Assembly (NCBI GenBank): GCA_942492065.1
Contig: CALODV010000008.1
Coordinates: forward strand, 310,001 to 374,000
Origin: G963665815 sp942492065
GTDB taxonomy: Bacteria; Cloacimonadota; Cloacimonadia; Cloacimonadales; JAIOQZ01
Length of the DNA: 64,000 nt
Direction of reading: 5' to 3'
Of this stretch, positions 52,799 through 63,350 are shown one piece after another. A program made the position numbers and the translations under genes. The notes beneath the pieces are model-generated. The model was given only the letters and a program-made list of their open reading frames with translations. It was not told the origin of the DNA and searched no databases. Position 1 is the first letter of the stretch. Each line of letters begins with the position of its first letter.

Positions 52799-54706
52799 TT
52801 GCAAGATTCTAGAGAGTTGACTGAAATTCTTCGTACAGCTTTTAAAGAAAAAAAGCCGGAGGTTTACGGAAAACTTGCTTTGGATTTTATCAATGAAAGC
52901 AAGGTGAAACCTGTTAAGGAAACATTTACAGCATATTATTATTATGCTGTTGCTCTTGCTGTTAAAGCGGATTATCTGGCAACAATAAGGATTATATCTG
53001 AAGCTGAAAGACTGCTGCTGAAATTCAAAGGAGAGTTACCTCCTGTTATGCGTAATGTATATCAACTGAAATCAAACAGCTATCTGCAGACAGGGGACTA
53101 CAAGAAATCTCAAGAGTATATGAATAAGGCTTTAATATTGATTAATCCTGAAAAGAATAAAAAAGACTATTCAAGCCTTCTTAATAATCTTGGTATGCTA
53201 TATAAAAGGCAGGGACGGTTTGCAGATGCTCTTGAAACTCTTCAGAAAAGTCTGAGAATTAGAGAAGAGTTAGGTGAAAAGGAAACAATATCAACTACAT
53301 ACAGCAATATTGCTGTAATATATCTTGCCCTTAATAAACTTGCTGATGCAGAAGATTATCTGCAGAAATCAATAGATATTAAAAGAGAAGTAGGGGATAT
53401 AAGAGGATTGTCAATTTCCCTGAATAATATGGGGAATATATATAACAGGAGAAATGACTATTCAACTGCAATAAATTACTATAATGAGTCTCTGGAACTT
53501 AAACAGGAGATTAATGAAGTAAAAGGGATTGCTGTAATATCCAATAATATTGGAGCAATATATATAGCAACAGGTAATTATGAACTTGCGAGAGAATATC
53601 TCTATAAATCTCTTGAACTTAGAGAAAAATTAGGTGATATGTACGGGAAGGTTGTGACTTCATTGAATATTGGGGATTCTTATCTTAAAGAAGGAATGCT
53701 GGAGAGGGCTAATGATTATTTCCAGATTGTTGTAAATCTCTCCAGAGAAATAGGAGCAAAGGATCAACTCATTAACTGCTATAAATCATTATCTGATCTT
53801 GAAGCTGAAAGAAAGAACTTTGAAAGAGCTCTTGAATACTCCAACTTGATGGGTGAAATGAAGGATGAGATTTTTAATGAAACACTAAGTGATCGTATTG
53901 CTCAGACTAGATCTGAATTTGAACTTGATCAGAAAGAAAGAGAAAACGAGCTTGTTCGTACTAAAAACAGAGAGCTGGAAAAGCTTAACCATACACTGGA
54001 AGTTTTGAATATCGAACTTAACGAAGCTGTTGATTCAAAATCAAGGTTCATGTCTATCATTGCTCATGACCTCAGAACTCCTCTTCATAACATAAATCTT
54101 GTTGCAGACTTCATTGAGCAGACTCGCGATAGTATATCAAGAGAAGAGCTTATCGAAAAATTTGGCAAGGTTAAATCTGCAAGTAACAGAGTGACAGAGT
54201 TGCTGAATAATCTTCTTGAGTGGGCAAGGTGTCAAACAGGAAGGATTACTTTTTCCCCTGAGCTTGTGTCTTTAAAAGAACTGGTGAATGAATCTTTTGA
54301 TTATTTAAAGGCTTCAGCTGAAAAGAAGAAGGTGGATTTTATATTCTCTAATGACGATATAAGAATTCAAGCCGATGTGAATATGATGAAAACAGTTTTT
54401 CGCAACCTTATGACAAATGCGCTTAAGTTCAGTCATCCGGGTGATGAAGTCAGGCTTCATTGGGAAGTGAAAGACAGAAGTGTTATTATCAGTTTGAGAG
54501 ATGAAGGCGTTGGAATCCCTGAAGAAAAAATTCCTGACCTTTTTAGTGCGACAAAGGCTTATACGACTAATGGGACCAGACTTGAGAAGGGATCGGGTCT
54601 TGGACTGGTATTGGTAAAGGACTTTGTTGATATGCATAAAGGAGATATTTCTGTTGATAGTGAGGTTGACAAAGGAACATGCTTCATTATCAGGCTGCCT
54701 TTATAA
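52799..54706 (+). CDS. Cytoplasmic TPR sensor histidine kinase
   Basis: 635 residues starting at TTG with TTGGAG upstream; no signal peptide or membrane helix is seen. TPR repeats span about 40-370 (NNLGMLYKRQGRFADAL, NNMGNIYNRRNDYSTAI and similar), then a coiled coil, HisKA with SIIAHDLRTPLHNINLVADF, and HATPase_c with NLMTNALKFS, DEGVGIPEEKI and GSGLGLVL. No response regulator gene is adjacent. Distinct from the membrane TPR kinase at 8477, which has a PAS domain. Confidence 0.93.
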   Translation: MQDSRELTEILRTAFKEKKPEVYGKLALDFINESKVKPVKETFTAYYYYAVALAVKADYLATIRIISEAERLLLKFKGELPPVMRNVYQLKSNSYLQTGDYKKSQEYMNKALILINPEKNKKDYSSLLNNLGMLYKRQGRFADALETLQKSLRIREELGEKETISTTYSNIAVIYLALNKLADAEDYLQKSIDIKREVGDIRGLSISLNNMGNIYNRRNDYSTAINYYNESLELKQEINEVKGIAVISNNIGAIYIATGNYELAREYLYKSLELREKLGDMYGKVVTSLNIGDSYLKEGMLERANDYFQIVVNLSREIGAKDQLINCYKSLSDLEAERKNFERALEYSNLMGEMKDEIFNETLSDRIAQTRSEFELDQKERENELVRTKNRELEKLNHTLEVLNIELNEAVDSKSRFMSIIAHDLRTPLHNINLVADFIEQTRDSISREELIEKFGKVKSASNRVTELLNNLLEWARCQTGRITFSPELVSLKELVNESFDYLKASAEKKKVDFIFSNDDIRIQADVNMMKTVFRNLMTNALKFSHPGDEVRLHWEVKDRSVIISLRDEGVGIPEEKIPDLFSATKAYTTNGTRLEKGSGLGLVLVKDFVDMHKGDISVDSEVDKGTCFIIRLPL

Positions 54707-55046
54707 TTCCCTGTATATACATTCCTTAGGCAGAACCGCCCCAGTTTGAAACATTTATGAGATACCTGCAAAATAAGACGACAATATCTCTTTTGAGAAC
54801 TTTAAGAAATAAGTTGACTAAGATATGAAAATAGAGTAATTTCTATCAAAGTTAATGAGTAAGGAAACTTCGTAAATTAAAGAATCAATAATGTATATTA
54901 ATTTTCGAAAATTAACACTTAATTTGTTATTCTCTTAAAAACTGAAATAATAATAAATGGTATAGTTAATATATAATAGATTAACTTGACAAGAAAAATC
55001 GCAATAAACATTATGAAAAGCTACACAATATTACGGAGGTTTTGAA
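54707..55046. other. Intergenic region before the lamin-tail gene
   Basis: AT-rich. Apart from the promoter at 54986 nothing was recognised. Confidence 0.35.
54986..55014 (+). promoter_or_regulatory. Promoter
   Basis: TTGACA, 17-base spacer, CATTAT, 33 bases before the ATG at 55047. Confidence 0.6.
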
Positions 55047-56603
55047 ATGAGAAATAGTCTCATCCTTTTTATCTTACTTTTTGTTTCAGTAACTTGTTTT
55101 GCTGACATAGTAATTAATGAAATTCATTATAATCCAAGTGTTGGACCAGACACAGATTATGAATTTCTCGAACTGTATAATACAGGTACTTCAGTTGTTG
55201 ATATGACAAACTGGACTATCAGTGACACTTCTATGAGTACTCCCGTTGCATTTACTGCTCAGATTCAAGCTGGCGGATATGTAGTTATTGCACAAAACGA
55301 TTCAGCTTATGCTAATCTTCAGTGTCCGGTAATTGCTGCAGGTACTTACTTCGGTCTTGGTAACTCAGGTAAACGTCTTCAACTTATGGACGATACCGGC
55401 GCTATCATTGACGATGTTGAATATAGTGACAGTGATCCATGGCCTACAGAACCTGATGGTGGCGATGTATCCCTTGAGCTTAACGATCCAACAGCTGATA
55501 ACAATGTTGCTGCTAACTGGCATGCAAGCTTTGTTTTCGGTGGAACTCCAGGTGCAATGAACTCAATGACAGGTTTCTCAGCAGATGTAAATCTCGGACC
55601 TGCTCCTCTTACAGTTCAATTCACATCTGTTTCAATCGGAAACCCTACAGCTTACAGCTGGGATTTTGATAATGATGGTACAGAAGATGCAACATCAGCT
55701 AATCCATCTTACACATATCAGAATCAGGGTGTTTATACTGTTGTTCTTACAGCAACTTATGCTACTGGCGACGAAGTAGTAACAATGGAAGATTATATTG
55801 AAGTAACATCAGCTTCTTCAGTTGTTATCTTCACCGAAGATTTCGAGACAGGTATCGATAACATGACATTAGTAAGCGTTGTCGGTGACCAGACATGGGA
55901 ACATTCAACACAATACGGTCTTAACGGTTCTTATTGTGCGAAAGTTACAGGTTTTGACGGTGGAGCTCATGCTAATGAAGACTGGATGATCACGCCTGCT
56001 CTTGATCTTTCAACTGTTAGTGCTGCAACATTGACTTTCTGGACTGCAAAAGATTACACTGGTCCGGACCTTGAAGTATTCATTTCTACAGATTTTGCAG
56101 GAAACGTTACAACTGCTACATGGACTCCAATTCAGGCTACACTTTGCCCTGGAAGCTGGACATGGACAGAATCCGGTGCTATCGATCTCGCTAACTACAT
56201 TGGACAAACAGCATATGTTGCATGGAAGTTCACATCAACTGACAGCGAATCAGCTACATGGGAAGTAGACGGAATTCTCGTAATGGGATCAACAGGAACT
56301 GCTACATTTGAAGACGTTAATGAAGCAAAAGGATTACAAGTAAGCAACTATCCTAATCCATTCAACCCAACAACAAAAATTGCATTCTCACTTAAAAATG
56401 ATACAAACGTTGAAGTCAGCGTTTACAATGTAAAAGGTCAATTAGTAAAAACTTTTGCAAAAGAATCATACAAAGCCGGTGAACGCAGTGTTGTTTGGAA
56501 CGGTAAAGACAATAATAATAACGATGTTACATCAGGTGTATACTTCTATAAAGTACAAACTCCTGAAACATCAGTTGTTAAGAAAATGGTAATGATTAAA
56601 TAG
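55047..56603 (+). CDS. Secreted lamin-tail / PKD / adhesin-type protein with sorting domain
   Basis: 518 residues; signal peptide 1-18. A lamin-tail domain (about 20-140) starts IVINEIHYNPSVGPDTDYEF and has LELYNTG. A PKD domain follows (about 175-255, ADVNLGPAPLTVQF, WDFDNDG). A third domain (about 260-410) has the choice-of-anchor/MAM-like EDFETGIDNMTLVSV and DWMITPALDLS. It ends in a sorting domain (NYPNPFNPTTKI, GVYFYKVQ). Exported, likely surface-bound. Its 3' end and terminator are almost identical to those of the Rhs gene. Confidence 0.88.
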   Translation: MRNSLILFILLFVSVTCFADIVINEIHYNPSVGPDTDYEFLELYNTGTSVVDMTNWTISDTSMSTPVAFTAQIQAGGYVVIAQNDSAYANLQCPVIAAGTYFGLGNSGKRLQLMDDTGAIIDDVEYSDSDPWPTEPDGGDVSLELNDPTADNNVAANWHASFVFGGTPGAMNSMTGFSADVNLGPAPLTVQFTSVSIGNPTAYSWDFDNDGTEDATSANPSYTYQNQGVYTVVLTATYATGDEVVTMEDYIEVTSASSVVIFTEDFETGIDNMTLVSVVGDQTWEHSTQYGLNGSYCAKVTGFDGGAHANEDWMITPALDLSTVSAATLTFWTAKDYTGPDLEVFISTDFAGNVTTATWTPIQATLCPGSWTWTESGAIDLANYIGQTAYVAWKFTSTDSESATWEVDGILVMGSTGTATFEDVNEAKGLQVSNYPNPFNPTTKIAFSLKNDTNVEVSVYNVKGQLVKTFAKESYKAGERSVVWNGKDNNNNDVTSGVYFYKVQTPETSVVKKMVMIK

Positions 56604-56624
56604 TATCAGAATCATATAAACATT

Positions 56625-56656
56625 AAAAGGCTGCAGATTATGCAGCCTTTTTTTTA
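56625..56656 (+). terminator. Rho-independent terminator
   Basis: AAAAGGCTGCA and TGCAGCCTTTT pair around GATTA, followed by more T. Confidence 0.85.
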
Positions 56657-56683
56657 TGGAAAAAAGAAAAAGATATAAACTTC

Positions 56684-56713
56684 TTGACAATAGATTACAG
56701 TAATACTCATAAT
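56684..56713 (+). promoter_or_regulatory. Promoter
   Basis: TTGACA, 18-base spacer, CATAAT (or 17 and TCATAA). Start is about 150 bases upstream of the Rhs ATG. Confidence 0.5.
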
Positions 56714-56870
56714 AAGTTTGTAATGATAGGGAAAACAGTGAAATAGTGCGAAATGGAAAATAAACTATTAGTGAACCTTAAATGAAAAAAAATGGTTATC
56801 TATGTTAACGTAATTTGTAAAGGGTGTTTCGGATTAGGGGTAACTTTTTATTGTACGATGAGGAGAAATC

Positions 56871-59800
56871 ATGAAAATGAGAAATCATTCATTTATGTCA
56901 TTATTGTTTATTTTTATTTCAATTCTTATGTATGCTGAAACTGCAGACAAGTTTGTGAGTTGTTTCGACTATTCAATTGATACTTACAGCGGTAGGCTTA
57001 ATTTCTCAAAACAGGGGATGGTCTTAAAAGGATCAGATTTGGATATTAATATCAATTCTTTCTATAACAGTGGGCATAACAACATTGACAGAGGATCAGG
57101 TTACGGTTGGTCCGGTTTCGATATGGAGTATGAATTCGTTGGAATTGATTCGATCAGGATAACGAAGTTCAATGGTAATAGCGTTCTTTATGTCTGGAAT
57201 GGATCAAGATATGTTCCGGAACAGGGCATATATGAGTACGTGGAGATTTATAACCTCAATTTGTATAAACTCGTAATGAAAGATATGACTGTTTACTATT
57301 TTGAGAATCCTGCTTCAAGAAAGCTTACAAAAGTTGTAGATAGAAATGGGAATGCAAATACCTATAACTATGATGAAAATGGAAGGATTTCACAGATCAC
57401 TGGTTCTACCGGGAAAACTGTAGATTTTGTCTGGGGGACAAGCTGTATACAGGAAATTATCGACAATTCGGCAACTCCAAACCGGGTGATTTACTTCACA
57501 TATGGAACAGCTATTTATGATTGTAAATACCTCAGTCAAATAACAGATATGGATGGACATACCACAACATTTGAGTATAATGCCGGGTTGATTTCCCAAA
57601 TAACAGATGGAGAAGGAAATATTGTAAATTTCTCCTACAATTCCAATGGGGTTTATACGAGTGTAAGTTGTTCTACAATCTCTTATGACTTCAGTTATGA
57701 TATGACTAATCAGATAACAACTGTCAGTAACGGGAGTTATTCCAGAGACTACTACTTTGATTCTGACAAAAGAGTTACGCAGATACATTATTCGGATGGA
57801 TATTCGGAATACTTTACATACTCCGATGCTACCAGTAACATTACAGGATTTACGGATAAAGCAGGGAACCAGATTACAAGGACATATGATTCCATGGGAA
57901 ACAAACTATCTGAAACTGATGCCGCAGGTACAATTACCTATACGTATGATAATACTTTCAATGTTGTAACAGGAATAAATGATCGAAACGGTCATATCAC
58001 ATCATATAATTATGATTCTTATGGAAATCTTCTGCAAATATCAGTTGACTCAAATATCTTTAAGACATATACATATAATAGTTCAGGTCTTCTAAGTAGT
58101 TCTACAGATGGAAACAACAACACTATAAATTATACTTATGACTCTAACGGGAATATGCTGCAGCAGATTTTACCTTCTGGTTCATATTCCTATACATATA
58201 ATGGAAGAGGATATTTGTCTTCTGTGACTGATGCAAACTCGAATATAACATACTATGACTATAATGCATCAGGTCTGACCACCAGTATTACTAACTCTTC
58301 CGGAGTAACAAGCATGACATACAACGGAAATAATATGTTAAGTAGTATGACAGATCAGAATGGAAATACAACATCATATTCTTATGATGTCTTTAACAGA
58401 TTAAACTACATCAATTCTGATTTTGGAGTTGTAACATATCAGTATGACAACCTTGGTAATCTTGAAAGGATAACTGATGGAAATTCCCATTCACGTACTT
58501 ACTCGTATACATCTGATGGGTTCCTCCAGTCCAAGTCAGACGCAATAGGCAAAACAACAAGTTACTCATACGATGCAAATGGCAATGTGACATCAATGAC
58601 TGACGCAAATGGAGATGTAATAACTTATAGCTACGATGAACTTAACAGGATGACAAGTCGCTCTTATAACGGTAATACTGATAATTACTCATATGACAAT
58701 AACGGAAACCTGATAAGTGCATCAAACAATAATATCAGTCTCTCATTCACTTATGATGGGATGAACAGGATATTGACGAGAAGTAATCTCACACTTGGGA
58801 AGCAGATAACTTATACTTATGATAATGCAGGAAATCGGGCAACAATGACAGATCCTGATGGTGGACTGACAGTATACGCTTATGACTCGATGAACAGACT
58901 TACAAGTATAACGAATCCATTGTCACAAGTTACGACATTTACTTATGATACTGGTGGAAGAAGAATCAGACAGGATAATTTCAACGGTACATATTCCACC
59001 TATACTTATGATAATGCAGACAGACTCACTCGAATCAGAAATTATAATTCATCCGGTTCCGTTATGTCGAGTTTTACATATACTCTGGACAATAATGGAA
59101 ACAGATTGTCAATGACAGACAAGGATGGTGGATATAATTCCTATATCTACGATAACTCAAATCAGATAACAAATGTAACATACTCTGATTCAGATACAGA
59201 AGTTTACTCATATGATGATGCCGGAAACAGGTTAAGCTGTACTGAAAATGGTTCAGGAACAACCTATACTTATGATAATGCAGACAGAATGTTGAGTAGA
59301 GGCAGTGTTACATACACCTACGATGATAATGGGAATATGATTTCGAAAACGGTTGGAGGTCAAACAACTACATACTCCTATGATGGTATGAACAGACTGG
59401 TTCTCGTTACTAATCCTGATACATCTACATCTTCTTTTGAGTATGATCCATTCGGTAACAGAAGCAGGAAAAACACTAGTGATGGGTCAGTAAAAAGATA
59501 TCTGTATGATAATGTAAATCCATTTATGGAATTGAATGATGCAGGTAGTACAACAAAAAGGTATACAACCGGTTTGAGTTATGATGAGTGGCTTTCTTTC
59601 TCTTCAGGAGGATCAAGTTATTGTTATCATATGGATGGGGTGAACAGTACATCTGATATTTCCAGTACATCCGGTGATATCGTAAAGAGTTATGAATACA
59701 GTGTATTTGGAAATATCAGAAATGAATCTGGAATTCTGGACAACACAATACGTTATACCGGAAGAGAATATGACTCAGAAGTAGGTTTGTATAACTACAG

Positions 59801-60758
59801 ATCAAGAATGTATGATGCAAATGCAGGTAGATTTTTGACCAAAGACGCAGCTCAAGCTAATTCGTCAGATACTCAGATGCTGAACAAATATAACTATGTG
59901 AAAAACAATCCTGTGTTATACTTTGATCCGCTTGGAGAATCTTTCTGGGATAAGCTATGGAAATATGGAAAGCCTGTGGTAAAAGAAATTATTGAATATG
60001 TCTGGGATTGGATAACTAAACCCAAACCTGTACCACCTGCTCCTAAACCTCCAGCTCCTAAACCACCTACTCCACCCACAAAACCACCAGCCATTATAAT
60101 TATTCAGGGGAACAATAACACTGTTGTAATTGATGGTAACAACTACGGAGATGGATCACTTCCAGTTACTCTATCCACATTCAATGCAGTATTAGTTAAT
60201 GAAATGCCTGTTATTACCTGGAGAACCGAGACTGAAACAGATAATATGGGGTGGAATGTCCATAGAGGTGAAAATGCCGATGCATTGAAAAACAGTTGTG
60301 CACTGAAGTTGAACATAGAAATGATTCCAGGTGCCGGGACATGTTCAATACCGACAGAATACATGCTGGAAGATGATAATGACATTGAAAGAGGAACAAC
60401 TTACTGGTACTGGATAGAAGAAATATCACTGAGCGGTAATTCCGGATTTTACGGTCCGTTAAGTGTAAGCATTCCTGATGGTAACACTGCACCTGACTTA
60501 CCGCAAGTAACAGATCTTTTTGGGAACTATCCAAATCCATTCAATCCTGCAACTATGATAAAATTTGATGTAAAAGAGGATGAGGAAGCTACGCTTTCAA
60601 TATTCAATCTTAAAGGGCAGATGCTGATTGAAGAGAAATTCAAGGAAGGATATCATGAGTTTAAATGGGATGCGGAAGATTATGGCTCAGGCGTTTATCT
60701 GTACCGTCTGAAATCAGAATCTGTTGATGAAACGCATAAAATGGTAATGATTAAATAA
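56871..60758 (+). CDS. Rhs/YD-repeat protein with proline-rich linker and sorting domain in place of a toxin
   Basis: 1295 residues; signal peptide (about 1-22), GAGGAG ribosome site. Many YD repeats (about 130-930; for example YTYDSNGNMLQQ and YSYDANGNVTSM), then the Rhs core: YTGREYDSEVGLYNYRSRMY, GRFLTKD and NNPVLYFDPLG. Rhs proteins normally carry a variable toxin after the DPxG motif. Here a proline-rich stretch (near 1045-1070), an LPVTLSTFNA module and a sorting domain (NYPNPFNPATMI) follow. It is probably exported by a type IX-like route and displayed as a shell. Confidence 0.92.
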   Translation: MKMRNHSFMSLLFIFISILMYAETADKFVSCFDYSIDTYSGRLNFSKQGMVLKGSDLDININSFYNSGHNNIDRGSGYGWSGFDMEYEFVGIDSIRITKFNGNSVLYVWNGSRYVPEQGIYEYVEIYNLNLYKLVMKDMTVYYFENPASRKLTKVVDRNGNANTYNYDENGRISQITGSTGKTVDFVWGTSCIQEIIDNSATPNRVIYFTYGTAIYDCKYLSQITDMDGHTTTFEYNAGLISQITDGEGNIVNFSYNSNGVYTSVSCSTISYDFSYDMTNQITTVSNGSYSRDYYFDSDKRVTQIHYSDGYSEYFTYSDATSNITGFTDKAGNQITRTYDSMGNKLSETDAAGTITYTYDNTFNVVTGINDRNGHITSYNYDSYGNLLQISVDSNIFKTYTYNSSGLLSSSTDGNNNTINYTYDSNGNMLQQILPSGSYSYTYNGRGYLSSVTDANSNITYYDYNASGLTTSITNSSGVTSMTYNGNNMLSSMTDQNGNTTSYSYDVFNRLNYINSDFGVVTYQYDNLGNLERITDGNSHSRTYSYTSDGFLQSKSDAIGKTTSYSYDANGNVTSMTDANGDVITYSYDELNRMTSRSYNGNTDNYSYDNNGNLISASNNNISLSFTYDGMNRILTRSNLTLGKQITYTYDNAGNRATMTDPDGGLTVYAYDSMNRLTSITNPLSQVTTFTYDTGGRRIRQDNFNGTYSTYTYDNADRLTRIRNYNSSGSVMSSFTYTLDNNGNRLSMTDKDGGYNSYIYDNSNQITNVTYSDSDTEVYSYDDAGNRLSCTENGSGTTYTYDNADRMLSRGSVTYTYDDNGNMISKTVGGQTTTYSYDGMNRLVLVTNPDTSTSSFEYDPFGNRSRKNTSDGSVKRYLYDNVNPFMELNDAGSTTKRYTTGLSYDEWLSFSSGGSSYCYHMDGVNSTSDISSTSGDIVKSYEYSVFGNIRNESGILDNTIRYTGREYDSEVGLYNYRSRMYDANAGRFLTKDAAQANSSDTQMLNKYNYVKNNPVLYFDPLGESFWDKLWKYGKPVVKEIIEYVWDWITKPKPVPPAPKPPAPKPPTPPTKPPAIIIIQGNNNTVVIDGNNYGDGSLPVTLSTFNAVLVNEMPVITWRTETETDNMGWNVHRGENADALKNSCALKLNIEMIPGAGTCSIPTEYMLEDDNDIERGTTYWYWIEEISLSGNSGFYGPLSVSIPDGNTAPDLPQVTDLFGNYPNPFNPATMIKFDVKEDEEATLSIFNLKGQMLIEEKFKEGYHEFKWDAEDYGSGVYLYRLKSESVDETHKMVMIK

Positions 60759-60779
60759 TATCAGAATCATATAAACATT

Positions 60780-60807
60780 AAAAGGCTGCAGTTTATGCAG
60801 CCTTTTT
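60780..60807 (+). terminator. Rho-independent terminator
   Basis: AAAAGGCTGCA pairs with TGCAGCCTTTT around GTTTA; near-copy of the terminator at 56625. Confidence 0.85.
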
Positions 60808-60839
60808 TGCTTTGTAAGACGGAAAGAGCATGGTGTAGA

Positions 60840-61067
60840 TTATAATTCTTTATTTAGTTTTTTTATGATACTTCTCGCAAGTTCTATCCTGCGATTTCTT
60901 AGTTCACCCTCCGGTAATGATCTTGTTATTTTGTTGTTCCCTTCGATTATTCTGAGTTCTCTTTCTTCAGGAGATAACTTGCCCAGTAACTCCTGCTCAA
61001 AATATTCACTTATTGGTTTCATAATTTCGATGATTTCATCAAGTTTAGCCAGAAAAAGGTCTTGCAT
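60840..61067 (-). CDS. Hypothetical small charged protein
   Basis: 75 residues, Glu/Lys/Arg/Leu-rich, predicted largely helical, with no signal peptide. The ATG at 61067 follows AAGGAG at proper distance. Unrecognised; a coiled-coil or nucleic-acid-associated role is possible but unsupported. First of two small minus-strand genes downstream of the TIR-like gene. Confidence 0.55.
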   Translation of the reverse strand: MQDLFLAKLDEIIEIMKPISEYFEQELLGKLSPEERELRIIEGNNKITRSLPEGELRNRRIELARSIIKKLNKEL

Positions 61068-61217
61068 TTTCACTCCTTACAATGTAGCTCTTCCACGTTC
61101 ATATCTTGGATTATTGCATTGTCAAAAGTTAAGATAGTTTTACACTTATTCTCTCAATATTTTGACTATGACAGTCATCTCGGTTCTGATCCGGTCTTGT
61201 TTCAGGAAAAGTAATAT

Positions 61218-61448
61218 TTACTCAGATAACCAGGACTGATCGCAATTCCCTGAAATTATCACGTTAACAAAATAATAGAAATCCTCGTGATTAGTTACTG
61301 ATACGAGTTGGTCATTCCCATGACAAATTGTTACTTTTTTCCCTTTACTAAGTTCATGGACTGCTTTGTCATATAGCTTATAGCATAAATAGTGGTAGTC
61401 CTTACATTTTGCCTTTATGGCGTTGTTCAAATCATAATAATGTTCCAT
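61218..61448 (-). CDS. Hypothetical small protein
   Basis: 76 residues with a fair GAGG ribosome site before the ATG. It contains three Cys and aromatic-rich strands (FYYFVNVIISGN) and is probably soluble. Not recognised. It lies between the TIR-like gene and the small charged-protein gene, with the same orientation, so a shared unit is possible. Confidence 0.5.
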   Translation of the reverse strand: MEHYYDLNNAIKAKCKDYHYLCYKLYDKAVHELSKGKKVTICHGNDQLVSVTNHEDFYYFVNVIISGNCDQSWLSE

Positions 61449-61889
61449 TTTTTCCTCGACTTTCCATACATAATTTAAAATGCCACATGATTAATATCTG
61501 CAATTAACAAAATGAATACATTCAGAATTGATTTGTCAACATAAAAAAGACGTAATTAAAGAAATATTCTCAAGATGGACAGGAAAAAATACAGTAATTT
61601 GAACGACAATTGCTTAACTTTTTATTACATGAATAGCCGCATGCAGACATTTGTTGTTTTTTTGTAGCTATTTCATGAATTATGGTTAACAGGATTCAGG
61701 GATTACTTGATTATTTCATTAGATCCAATTTCTGATTGTTTGTAAGTTTAGACTTTCAGAAGAAGTTCAGCATTAAGTATCCTTCAATCAAAGACGGTGT
61801 AGACAAGAAGTACACATATTTCAAGTAGTTGAGGAAAATCTGAAAACCTTACTAAAACTCTGTCAATAATATTGAGAAATTTTCATATG
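61449..61889. other. Intergenic region with a gene remnant
   Basis: AT-rich. Apart from the coding-like remnant at 61736-61828 nothing else was recognised. Confidence 0.35.
61736..61828 (+). pseudogene. Possible 3' remnant of a gene
   Basis: 30 codons open between TGA and TAG, reading LFVSLDFQKKFSIKYPSIK and then DGVDKKYTYFK, coding-like in composition but with no start. It looks like the tail of a lost gene. Family unknown. Confidence 0.35.
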
Positions 61890-63287
61890 TCATATCTGAG
61901 TTTTATTCAGCGTTTCCACAAGCTCCATGGCCTTTTTTGCTCTTCCAGTTTTTGTATACAATATTGAAAGAAAAAAACGAGCTTGAACATGATCTGGTAC
62001 AATCTCTAGTGTCTTAAGGTAATGTATCTCAGCTTTTACTGGATCATTTATTGCCAAATACAGTTGACCAAGATTAAAATTGATATCCTCATTATTTGGA
62101 CTAATGTCATTTGCTCTGAGATAATGCTCTTCTGCTTTTTGAAATTTACACTGATTGAAATAAACAATTCCTAAATTATTAATTGATTCAGGTTCATTAG
62201 GACTATTTTTAATAGCTTTTTCAAGATGTGCTTCTGCTTTATGGTAACATTCTTGTTCTCCGTACATTAAACCTAACTCGTTATGTGCTTTATAATAGTT
62301 TGCCTCAATACCTATTGCAGACATAAAATACTTTTCTGCTAAATCATATTTCTTTTGCATGTAAAACACTTTTCCAAGATTGTAGTGTATTTTATGATTA
62401 GTTGGATTAATCTCTATTGCTCTCAGATAATGCTTTTCTGCTTTCTCATACTCTTTCATGCTTTGGTACAGAACAGCCAGATTGTTATATGCCATATCCA
62501 TGTCCGGTTTAATCTCTATTGCTTTAGTGTAATAGAATTCTGCTTTACTCACCTTGTCATTTTCTTGAGCTTCAATACCCCTGGCAAAATACACATAACC
62601 ATTCTCAGGATAATCAGATAACATCTTCTCTAACTCAAAATCAAGTTTCTCAAAATCATCTTTGTGTTTTTGTGTTACCTCAATAATTCTGGTAATTATG
62701 TCATCTTCAGATATTTCTATATGATCAAGAAGTGTTCTGAAGTTTTCATTTTTCAGTTCCTTATAACTAAGATATTTCCTTTCACTCAACTCATTCAAGA
62801 AAGTTCCAATTTCATTATAGATCAACTGGAGATGTTTCAATTGCTTAGCTTCATCAGATTTTGCTGTCTCAGGCAAATTATGCATTTCCATCTTAAAATC
62901 ATTAAACTCCTTAACCCAATGCTTAACAATTCTGATACGATACTTACTGCTTAAAAAATCACTTTTCTCACTTTTTACTATAACAGGGAGAATCTTATCC
63001 CAGGAATCTTGCTCTTTTCTCACTTCAAGGAGCTCATAGAGGCAATTGTAGGAATGCAGATACTCATCACTTATCAGTAGTAATGCATGATCCTTTTCTC
63101 TTATTGATTCCATGAATTTCTTGAAACTCTGCTTATACTTCACATCTCTTATGTCTCTATTGACTGTTATAGGAAGCGGCTTAAATATATTGTCAATTTC
63201 ATCTGCAATATTTTTGTTCTTTGAGCAGTTATAGGGGGTATGAATAGAAGAGAAGAGTAAAAAAACGCCGCACGCCTTTACTCTCAA
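61890..63287 (-). CDS. TIR-like domain plus TPR protein
   Basis: 465 residues. The N-terminal about 120 residues resemble a TIR domain: VFLLFSSIHTPYN at the first strand, HALLLISDEYL on the fourth, and SYNCLYELLEV with a Glu (E85) at the NADase catalytic position. About 10 TPR repeats follow (about 215-455, for example YNNLAVLYQSMKEYEKA), a likely sensing or scaffold part. This architecture is common in antiviral and signalling proteins. The TTG start is weak: the frame is open further upstream but has no ATG. No adjacent effector gene. Confidence 0.75.
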   Translation of the reverse strand: MRVKACGVFLLFSSIHTPYNCSKNKNIADEIDNIFKPLPITVNRDIRDVKYKQSFKKFMESIREKDHALLLISDEYLHSYNCLYELLEVRKEQDSWDKILPVIVKSEKSDFLSSKYRIRIVKHWVKEFNDFKMEMHNLPETAKSDEAKQLKHLQLIYNEIGTFLNELSERKYLSYKELKNENFRTLLDHIEISEDDIITRIIEVTQKHKDDFEKLDFELEKMLSDYPENGYVYFARGIEAQENDKVSKAEFYYTKAIEIKPDMDMAYNNLAVLYQSMKEYEKAEKHYLRAIEINPTNHKIHYNLGKVFYMQKKYDLAEKYFMSAIGIEANYYKAHNELGLMYGEQECYHKAEAHLEKAIKNSPNEPESINNLGIVYFNQCKFQKAEEHYLRANDISPNNEDINFNLGQLYLAINDPVKAEIHYLKTLEIVPDHVQARFFLSILYTKTGRAKKAMELVETLNKTQI

Positions 63288-63350
63288 CTGTTTACACGAT
63301 TTGAGGACAATGGCAGGAATAAAGAATTTACAACATTTTAGCCACTTTTT

